Shown in pieces: positions 1 to 5,024 of a DNA stretch of 6,621 nucleotides; the stretch's first letter is position 1; every line of letters begins with the position of its first letter. The stretch comes from Bacteroidales bacterium. GTDB taxonomy: Bacteria; Bacteroidota; Bacteroidia; Bacteroidales; JAADJA01. Location: positions 1 through 6,621 of the forward strand of contig DAOVYU010000059.1 of the NCBI GenBank assembly GCA_030635465.1, given 5' to 3'. Under the pieces are notes generated by a model. That model was given only the letters and a program-made list of their open reading frames with translations. It searched no databases and was not told the origin of the DNA. The position numbers and the translations under genes were made by a program.

Positions 1-954
1 ATCAAAGGACTGTCCTATGAAGAGATCGCTAAAAGGGGAGGAGGTATCCTGAATTCTGCAAAAAGAATGAAAGAAACCACCGTAGCTGAATTAGTGGAGG
101 GTGCTTTACAACGTCTGGAAGAAATTGCAGCATATGGAACCGGCGCTGTTGAAATTAAAAGTGGTTATGGTCTTGATACAGATGAAGAATTAAAAATGCT
201 GTATGTCATCCGTAAGTTGAAAGAATTATCGCCATTAACGATCAAGTCTACTTTTTTAGGTGCACATTCAATACCTGCTGAATATAGGGGAAAACAGCAA
301 GAATATGTAGATATCGTGATCAATGAAATGATTCCACAGATAGCAGCAGAAGGTTTAGCTGATTATATTGATGTATTTTGTGATCGGGGATTTTTTACTG
401 TAGAAGATACGGAGCGGATTTTAATTGCAGGAATGAAATATGGATTGCGTCCAAAGATCCATGCCAACGAATTGGATTATTCAGGAGGTATTCAGGCTGG
501 GGTAAAATACAATGCATTATCAGTTGATCATCTTGAATATACAGGTGATGCAGAAATAGAAGCGTTGAAAAATTCTGAAACCATGCCAACTGTCCTTCCT
601 GGAGCTGCCTTCTTTTTAGGAATGATCTATGCCCCGGCTCGTAAAATGATTGATGCCGGTCTACCGGTGGCAATGGCCAGTGATTTTAATCCCGGATCTT
701 CACCTTCTGGCAATATGCAATTGATCCTGTCGATGGCCAGTATTTTATATCGCTTAACTCCTGAAGAAGCCATCAATGCCTGCACCATTAATGGAGCCTA
801 TGCCATGGGGATTGAAGAAGAATTGGGAAGTATAGCAAGAGAGAAAAAGGCCAATCTGTTTATAACGAACGAAATCCCAACCATTGAGTTTATGCCATAT
901 TATTATGGTAGTAATAAGGTGGAGACGGTAATATTAAATGGGAAAGTCGTTTAA
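1..954 (+). CDS. hutI: Imidazolonepropionase (HutI), 5' end outside the window
   Basis: Third step of histidine degradation: hydrolysis of 4-imidazolone-5-propionate to N-formimino-L-glutamate, a cytosolic metal-dependent amidohydrolase. The frame is open from base 1 (residues IKGLSYEEIAKRGGGI), so the ATG at 67 is internal and the true start lies upstream. About 317 residues are visible; the family is usually a little over 400, so roughly 90-100 residues are missing, including the N-terminal metal-binding His-x-His. Seen here, numbering from base 1: EIKSGYGLD near the start, HANELDYSGG with His154 (metal ligand) and Glu157 (catalytic), DHLEY with His177, LPGAAFFLG, and SDFNPGSSPSGNMQ with Asp228 (metal ligand). 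The 23-residue spacing of His154 and His177 matches my recollection of the Bacillus enzyme. The C-terminus is intact, ending at TAA. Its pathway partner ftcD lies about 1.1 kb downstream. Function assignment is firm; roles of individual residues come from family knowledge. Confidence 0.97.
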   Translation: MKGLSYEEIAKRGGGILNSAKRMKETTVAELVEGALQRLEEIAAYGTGAVEIKSGYGLDTDEELKMLYVIRKLKELSPLTIKSTFLGAHSIPAEYRGKQQEYVDIVINEMIPQIAAEGLADYIDVFCDRGFFTVEDTERILIAGMKYGLRPKIHANELDYSGGIQAGVKYNALSVDHLEYTGDAEIEALKNSETMPTVLPGAAFFLGMIYAPARKMIDAGLPVAMASDFNPGSSPSGNMQLILSMASILYRLTPEEAINACTINGAYAMGIEEELGSIAREKKANLFITNEIPTIEFMPYYYGSNKVETVILNGKVV

Positions 955-957
955 AAA

Positions 958-996
958 GTTCTGGGTTAAGTGTTTAGTGTTCTGAGTTGAGTTAAG
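958..996. repeat. Degenerate GTTCTGRGTT intergenic repeat
   Basis: Just after the hutI stop codon, gttctgggtt (958-967) recurs as gttctgagtt (979-988), 9/10 identical and 21 bases apart, followed by gagttaag. A related decamer, gttctcagtt, occurs on the minus strand at 4932-4941 in another gap. From memory, strings of GTTCTGAGTT-like units are common intergenic clutter in Bacteroidota genomes. No terminator-like hairpin is evident in the rest of the gap (997-1092), and I found no exact TAnnTTTG box there. Confidence 0.45.
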
Positions 997-1092
997 AAAT
1001 GTCATCTTCCGACTTCATGCTCATTTTATCTTCAAATAAAACTTTTTCTCGTCCTGGGTGTTTTCATTGTAACAATCATTCTATGATTTACT

Positions 1093-1854
1093 ATGAAACA
1101 GTCTTTGATATTTATTTTTTTTATGGTTGTGATTTATGCTTGTCAGAAAAGTGAGGATAATGGAAATATTGTTCCGGAACAATCCTTACAAACATTCGTT
1201 AGTCAATATGACCATTTGGAGCGTGAAATTCTGATTGCATGTGCAGCTAGTGAACCTGCTACCAATAAAGATTTTTCTATTTCTGTCTATTTCTACCCTT
1301 ATCCAGGAGCACAGGATTATAAATATTTTGAATCTGTATCAGTGGATATTGATCCTGGAGATTTTAATCAGTATAAGCCTATAGATTGGCAGACGTTGCC
1401 CGTTTTTAATGGATATTTAAGAAGGTATCCTCATCCAGGTTCAACTGAAGAAAGATGGTCAATTCTAACCTATTTTACAGATGGGAAGCTACATATCTGT
1501 GATCCCATCCGTTTAAAACAGGAAGTTAAACCAACGCTTTATGCACCTGAAAAAGTTCAAATCGACTTAACTACTTCGACTGAGCCTCTGTTTTCATGGG
1601 AAGCTGACACCGATCCTGAAAATATAATCTACTTTCAGGTCGTATCAGACTCTTTAGGCAATTTAATTTCAGGGACTTATACTTATGATAAAGCCTGGAG
1701 ATTTTATGATCTTTCTAATGTAGTTCTGAATATAAAAGAGCAGGATCCTCCGCAAATTTTACATCCGAACAAAACTTATAATTTTACTTTGATGGGTGTA
1801 AGTGAAGATAATTGGGTGAACTTAATTTGTGAAAAATCCTTCATAACGCAGTAA
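1093..1854 (+). CDS. Putative lipoprotein with fibronectin-III-like C-terminal half, function unknown
   Basis: I do not recognise this 253-residue protein. The N-terminus (MKQSLIFIFFMVVIYAC) is a short positive stretch, a hydrophobic core and a lipobox-like IYAC, predicting cleavage and lipidation at Cys17. The following QKSED is polar and acidic, somewhat like the lipoprotein export signals reported in Bacteroidota, so display on the outer membrane surface is possible. Residues about 30-145 look beta-rich and aromatic (ISVYFYPYPGAQDYKYFE, DIDPGDFNQY) with no motif I can name. Residues about 151-253 alternate in a fibronectin-III-like way: a proline-led strand, PLFSWEAD, IYFQVVSD, then HPNKTYNFTLMGVSEDNW and a final strand. 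This ATG is chosen because it gives a complete lipoprotein signal; there is no Shine-Dalgarno sequence. It sits between two histidine-degradation genes, but nothing in the protein suggests an enzyme or a role in that pathway. Being a real gene is likely; the fold is inference. Confidence 0.85.
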   Translation: MKQSLIFIFFMVVIYACQKSEDNGNIVPEQSLQTFVSQYDHLEREILIACAASEPATNKDFSISVYFYPYPGAQDYKYFESVSVDIDPGDFNQYKPIDWQTLPVFNGYLRRYPHPGSTEERWSILTYFTDGKLHICDPIRLKQEVKPTLYAPEKVQIDLTTSTEPLFSWEADTDPENIIYFQVVSDSLGNLISGTYTYDKAWRFYDLSNVVLNIKEQDPPQILHPNKTYNFTLMGVSEDNWVNLICEKSFITQ

Positions 1855-1878
1855 TCACATATAGGTTTACATAATTCC

Positions 1879-1913
1879 TTTGATTTCTTAATCTTACATT
1901 TGTTATAATTTTG
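1879..1913 (+). promoter_or_regulatory. Candidate Bacteroidota promoter, distal, for ftcD
   Basis: TTTG at 1879-1882 is followed after 23 bases by TAATTTTG at 1906-1913, an exact match to the TAnnTTTG -7 element. The upstream TTG/TTTG spacing is at the long end of what is accepted for Flavobacterium promoters (about 17-23). If used, the ftcD leader would be about 150 bases. The region is A/T-rich, so chance matches are possible. Confidence 0.35.
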
Positions 1914-1938
1914 AGGAAGTTTTCAAATATTTTATTGT

Positions 1939-1973
1939 TTTGCTTCCCCATATCATCCCATTTTATACTTTTG
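1939..1973 (+). promoter_or_regulatory. Candidate Bacteroidota promoter, proximal, for ftcD
   Basis: TTTG at 1939-1942 is followed after 23 bases by TACTTTTG at 1966-1973, again an exact TAnnTTTG match. Spacing is identical to the distal candidate, exactly 60 bases upstream. A start near 1980 would give a leader of about 90 bases containing the hairpin at 2041-2057. This suggests that ftcD can be transcribed independently of hutI and the lipoprotein gene. Confidence 0.4.
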
Positions 1974-2040
1974 CCTTTTGGTTAATGATATGCTTATACA
2001 AGTAATTCATTTATTTGAAAATTAACAAGTCAAATAATCT

Positions 2041-2057
2041 CCGAAGGAATTCTTCGG
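2041..2057 (+). promoter_or_regulatory. Perfect 6-bp hairpin 14 bases before the ftcD start codon
   Basis: ccgaag (2041-2046) and cttcgg (2052-2057) are perfect reverse complements around a 5-base gaatt loop, leaving tcaatatttaaaat before the ATG at 2072. The position inside the leader could affect ribosome access, or the palindrome could bind a repressor in DNA. No U-run follows, so it is not a standard terminator. The surrounding 19 bases (2039-2057) resemble 3875-3893, so it may instead be a scattered repeat fragment. Confidence 0.4.
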
Positions 2058-2071
2058 TCAATATTTAAAAT

Positions 2072-3763
2072 ATGAAACAACTAATCGAATGTGTACCAAA
2101 TATCAGCGAAGGAAGAGATGAGAACATCATTAAACAGGTCACTGATATGGTAGAAACTGTTGAAGGTGTCAGGTTAATTGATGTAGATCCTGGTAAAGCA
2201 ACGAACCGAACAGTGATAACTTTTGTTGGTCCTCCGGAGGAAGTTTGTGAAGCAGCATTCCGGGTGGTTAAAAAGGCTTCCGAGTTAATTGATATGAGCA
2301 AGCACAGTGGTGCTCACCCACGTTTTGGCGCAACGGATGTTTGTCCTTTGGTTCCTGTTGCGAGTATTACCATGGATGAAACGGTAGAATATGCCAGGAG
2401 TCTGGGAAAAAGGATTGGTGAAGAGTTAGGAATTCCTGTTTTTAGTTATGAATTTGCTGCTTTCAAGCCGGAAAGGAAAAATCTGGCTACTTGTCGTGCT
2501 GGTGAGTATGAAGCATTAAAAGATAGACTGATTACTCCAGAATGGAAGCCAGATTTCGGCCCGGCAGAATTCAATGAGTCAGTTGCTAAGTCAGGAGTTA
2601 CAGCGGTTGGTGCACGTAATTTCCTGGTAGCTTACAATGCAAACCTCAATACAACTTCTTCCAGAAGGGCCAATGCTATTGCTTTTGATGTACGGGAACG
2701 GGGTCGGACAAAACGGGAAGGTGATCCTGTAACTGGTAAAATCGTAAATGATAAGAATGGTAAACCTGTCATGATTCCGGGTATGTTGAAATCTGTGAAA
2801 GCCATTGGTTGGTTTATCGAAGAGTATGGGGTAGCACAGATTTCAATGAATCTAACTGACATCACTGTTACTGCTGTTCATGAAGCATTTGATGCAGTGG
2901 TAAAAAGTGCTGATTCAAGAGGGATCAGGGTAACTGGATCGGAATTGGTTGGGGTAATTCCGCTCAAAGCCATGCTGGATGCCGGTAAACATTATCTCCG
3001 TAAACAAAAGCGTTCTACTGGAATTCCAGATAGAGAGATTATTAAAATTGCTGTTAAAACACTAGGTTTGGATGAGCTAGGGCCATTTGCTCCGGATAAG
3101 AAGATCATTGAATATATCCTGGAGGATAAATCCAAACAAAAGCTGGTGGATATGACAATGGTTGAATTTGCCAATGAAACTGCATCCGAATCTCCAGCAC
3201 CAGGCGGAGGGTCTATATCAGCTTCAATGGGAGCTTTAGGGGCAGCATTAGGAACCATGGTGGCTAATTTGTCATCGCATAAACGCGGGTGGGATGATCG
3301 TTGGGAAGAGTTTTCGGAATGGGCCGAAAAAGGAAAGTATTACCAGGATGAATTATTGAAAATGGTAGATGAAGATACCAACGCCTTTAACAAAATAATG
3401 GATGCTTTTGGATTACCTAAGAAAACGGAAGAAGATAAAGCTATTCGTCATCAAGCCATCCAGGATGCAACTAAATATGCCATTGAAGTCCCTTTCAAGG
3501 TGATGCAGTTGTGTTATGATTCCATGGAAGTAAATAAAGCCATGGCCGAATTTGGAAATCCTAATTCTGTTTCTGATGCAGGAGTGGGTGCTATTGCAGC
3601 TTTGGCAGGTGTAAAAGGTGCTTTTTTAAATGTGAAGATCAATGCCAGTGATTTGGATGATAAAGTTTTTGTTGAGGAAATGATCACAAAAGGGAAAAAG
3701 CTTCAGGAAAAAGCTGCTAAAAAGCAAAAAGATATTCTGAATATTGTTGAAGAAAAACTTTAA
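2072..3763 (+). CDS. ftcD: Bifunctional glutamate formimidoyltransferase / formimido-THF cyclodeaminase
   Basis: Final part of the folate-dependent branch of histidine degradation. The N-terminal enzyme transfers the formimino group of N-formimino-L-glutamate to tetrahydrofolate, releasing glutamate; the C-terminal enzyme releases ammonia and forms 5,10-methenyl-THF. Both act in the cytosol. The 563-residue length fits a full fusion (the mammalian enzyme is about 541). Transferase part, residues about 1-330: CVPNISEGRD at 7-16, KHSGAHPRFGATD with His82 (position of the mammalian catalytic His), VGARNFLVAYNANLNT at 179-194, AIGWFIEEYGVAQISMNLTD, and GSELVGVIPLKA at 289-300. A linker leads into the cyclodeaminase, about 355-563: SPAPGGGS at 374-381, DEDTNAFNKIM, and GNPNSVSDAG at 495-504. 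The lysine-rich end looks helical. The start gives the usual MKQLIECVPNISEG opening; no Shine-Dalgarno sequence is present. It completes the step after HutI, encoded upstream. Both halves appear intact. Confidence 0.97.
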   Translation: MKQLIECVPNISEGRDENIIKQVTDMVETVEGVRLIDVDPGKATNRTVITFVGPPEEVCEAAFRVVKKASELIDMSKHSGAHPRFGATDVCPLVPVASITMDETVEYARSLGKRIGEELGIPVFSYEFAAFKPERKNLATCRAGEYEALKDRLITPEWKPDFGPAEFNESVAKSGVTAVGARNFLVAYNANLNTTSSRRANAIAFDVRERGRTKREGDPVTGKIVNDKNGKPVMIPGMLKSVKAIGWFIEEYGVAQISMNLTDITVTAVHEAFDAVVKSADSRGIRVTGSELVGVIPLKAMLDAGKHYLRKQKRSTGIPDREIIKIAVKTLGLDELGPFAPDKKIIEYILEDKSKQKLVDMTMVEFANETASESPAPGGGSISASMGALGAALGTMVANLSSHKRGWDDRWEEFSEWAEKGKYYQDELLKMVDEDTNAFNKIMDAFGLPKKTEEDKAIRHQAIQDATKYAIEVPFKVMQLCYDSMEVNKAMAEFGNPNSVSDAGVGAIAALAGVKGAFLNVKINASDLDDKVFVEEMITKGKKLQEKAAKKQKDILNIVEEKL

Positions 3764-3779
3764 TAGTTTTTTATAAATA

Positions 3780-3824
3780 TCAGTATGATAGTTCATTTGT
3801 TGATAATTAATTCTATCATACTGA
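3780..3824. repeat. 12-bp perfect inverted repeat downstream of ftcD
   Basis: tcagtatgatag (3780-3791) is the exact reverse complement of ctatcatactga (3813-3824), with a 21-base A/T-rich loop. It begins 17 bases after the ftcD stop codon, so a transcript end or mRNA-stabilising hairpin is possible. The stem is A/T-rich, the loop is long and no U-run follows (gtgtaacgaa), so a classical terminator is not supported. The right arm overlaps the left end of the repeat element at 3816-3930. Confidence 0.5.
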
Positions 3825-3930
3825 GTGTAACGAAGGATCTCAATAATCAAAAGCAAGAAGTTTGATACATTCTTCTCCGTAGGAGTCCTTCGGACTTCCG
3901 ATCCCCGAAAACTTTACGGGGTCCGGATGA
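3816..3930. repeat. Imperfect inverted-repeat intergenic element (MITE/REP-like)
   Basis: The ends tcatactga (3816-3824) and tccggatga (3922-3930) are imperfect inverted repeats, 7/9 paired. Inside are two GC-richer hairpins: ggagtcc/ggacttcc around a ttc loop (3882-3898, one G-T pair) and ccccg/cgggg (3903-3907 with 3917-3921, 9-base loop). The left part, tcatactgagtgtaacgaag, resembles the TCATnCTGAG...CGAAGgATCT family that I recall as widely scattered in Bacteroidota intergenic DNA. It contains no coding sequence and no transposase, so any movement would be in trans. Boundaries are approximate. The remaining gap to 3979 shows no clear promoter box. Confidence 0.6.
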
Positions 3931-3979
3931 CGCAGAATAAGTATGTGATTAAAACAGACTGGATCATTTTTTTAATACA

Positions 3980-4549
3980 ATGGATTTTGAATTAGACATA
4001 GATTATTCCCTGTTTCGCTTAAAACAAGAATACTTTGATCAAAATAGTACTATTCATGGGATCAATCATACTTACCGTGTTATGGTTATGGTTTTATATA
4101 TTGGTCAGACTATCAATCTGAAAAGAGATGTCACACTGGCTTTTTGTGCTGCCTTTATACATGACTTTGCAAGAAAACATGATGGTTTTTGTAACCAACA
4201 TGGTTTATGGGCTAGCCAACATAAATTACCAGAATTTGGTTCGTTTTTTAAAGCAATGGGAATTGATGAAAAAGAAATTGAGATAATCGGTGAAGCTGTC
4301 AGAAAGCATTCAGAATTAATTGAATTAGAAGTTGATCATATAGCATACCAAACAACTGCATTACTAAAAGATGCTGATGCACTTGATAGAATTCGTCTGA
4401 ATGAAAATAACCTGAATGAACATTTTTTGAGGTTCCGGGAAAGTGTCGGTTTAATAACCTTTGCCAAAGAATTATATTTTAAAACTCGAAATATAAAAAT
4501 TAGTAGTTTTGTTGAAATATTGAAAATTGCAAAATTAATCAACCAATAA
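3980..4549 (+). CDS. HD-domain metal-dependent phosphohydrolase-like protein
   Basis: A 189-residue soluble protein of the HD superfamily, whose members usually hydrolyse phosphomonoester or phosphodiester bonds in nucleotides and related compounds. Visible ligand pattern: HGINHTYRV with His26 and His30, then IHDFARKHDG with the His61-Asp62 doublet, a conserved-type His110 in VRKHSELIE, and KDADALDRIRL with Asp133 and Asp136. This is the H...HD...H...D arrangement of an active metal site, so the enzyme looks functional. The substrate cannot be read from sequence; there is no attached nucleotide-binding, RelA or sensor domain. Everything is alpha-helical in character, with no signal peptide or membrane segment. 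The ATG at 3980 opens the frame; the leader is T/A-rich without a Shine-Dalgarno sequence. Ten bases separate its stop from the Dabb gene, so the two are probably cotranscribed. Confidence 0.88.
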   Translation: MDFELDIDYSLFRLKQEYFDQNSTIHGINHTYRVMVMVLYIGQTINLKRDVTLAFCAAFIHDFARKHDGFCNQHGLWASQHKLPEFGSFFKAMGIDEKEIEIIGEAVRKHSELIELEVDHIAYQTTALLKDADALDRIRLNENNLNEHFLRFRESVGLITFAKELYFKTRNIKISSFVEILKIAKLINQ

Positions 4550-4559
4550 TTGACTCGTT

Positions 4560-4862
4560 ATGATAAAGCATGTTGTAATGCTGCGTATGAAAGAATACGA
4601 AAACAAAACCCAAAAATTGGAAAATGCATTGAAATTAAAAAAGGCACTGGAGGCTTTGAAGATTTACATTGATGAATTGAAGTTCATGGAGGTAGGATTG
4701 AATTTGAATGTAAAACCGCATTCTTATGACCTGGTGCTTACCGCGACTTTTGAAACAGAAGAAGCCTTAGACAATTATCGAAATCACCCTGAACACAAAA
4801 AGCTAATGGTTTTCCTAAGAACGGTTACCGAACAATCAACTGTTGTGGATTATGAGATTTAA
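4560..4862 (+). CDS. Dabb family (stress-responsive dimeric alpha-beta barrel) protein
   Basis: A 100-residue protein matching the Dabb family (Pfam PF07876) over its whole length. Landmarks: MIKHVVMLRMK with the family's N-terminal His4, a helix at about 14-40, the EVGLN turn at 44-48, the strand DLVLTATFET at 57-66, YRNHPEHKKL at 73-82, and the closing strand VVDYE at 95-99. Family members are small ferredoxin-like folds that dimerise into a beta barrel. Plant examples are stress-induced or act as polyketide cyclases, but most bacterial members have no assigned reaction, and none should be inferred here. Its start lies 10 bases after the HD gene stop codon, which suggests a two-gene operon. 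The length is normal and no key segment is missing. Cytosolic; no signal peptide. Confidence 0.93.
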   Translation: MIKHVVMLRMKEYENKTQKLENALKLKKALEALKIYIDELKFMEVGLNLNVKPHSYDLVLTATFETEEALDNYRNHPEHKKLMVFLRTVTEQSTVVDYEI

Positions 4863-4970
4863 TAGGGTGTTCAGCCGAAAAAGATAAATTTGATTTAACA
4901 TTTCTTAACAAAAGACACCTCTGTTTTGATGAACTGAGAACTGTTATTAACATATTTTATATCAATAAAT

Positions 4971-5001
4971 TTTTATTTCTGAGAAAGTAAACTGAATTTT
5001 G
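4971..5001 (+). promoter_or_regulatory. Weak candidate promoter for lepB
   Basis: TTTT (4971-4974), a 19-base spacer and GAATTTTG (4994-5001) match 3/4 and 7/8 of the TTTG / TAnnTTTG pattern, placing a start a few bases later and only about 17 bases before the lepB ATG. An exact TAAATTTG at 4885-4892 is another possible -7 box but lacks a TTG at suitable spacing. The rest of the 4863-5024 gap is A/T-rich with nothing else I can support. Confidence 0.28.
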
Positions 5002-5024
5002 CACGCAATTAAAAACAAAAGTAT

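Noticed and set aside
395..673. Minus-strand frame of 92 codons inside hutI
   Set aside because: Antisense shadow of a conserved gene with no recognisable domain.
67..954. ATG at 67 as the hutI start
   Set aside because: The frame is open to base 1 and the residues before Met (GLSYEEIAKRGGGILNSAKR) are typical HutI sequence, so the gene is truncated by the window edge.
2065..3258. Three minus-strand frames (2065-2301, 2632-2865, 2992-3258) inside ftcD
   Set aside because: Antisense to well-conserved enzyme sequence; no family resemblance and no upstream signals.
3626..3856. Minus-strand frame of 76 codons over the ftcD end and the repeat
   Set aside because: Mostly antisense to ftcD; the rest is a translation of the intergenic repeat (EILRYTQYD).
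3882..3921. Rho-independent terminator from the GC-rich hairpins
   Set aside because: The stems are short and the sequence after them (tccggatgacgc) has no U-run; better explained as part of the repeat element.
3780..3930. CRISPR-like or tRNA-like structure in the gap
   Set aside because: No regularly spaced direct repeats and no cloverleaf or tRNA landmark sequence; only inverted repeats.
4336..4542. Minus-strand frame inside the HD gene
   Set aside because: Antisense shadow; no domain recognised.
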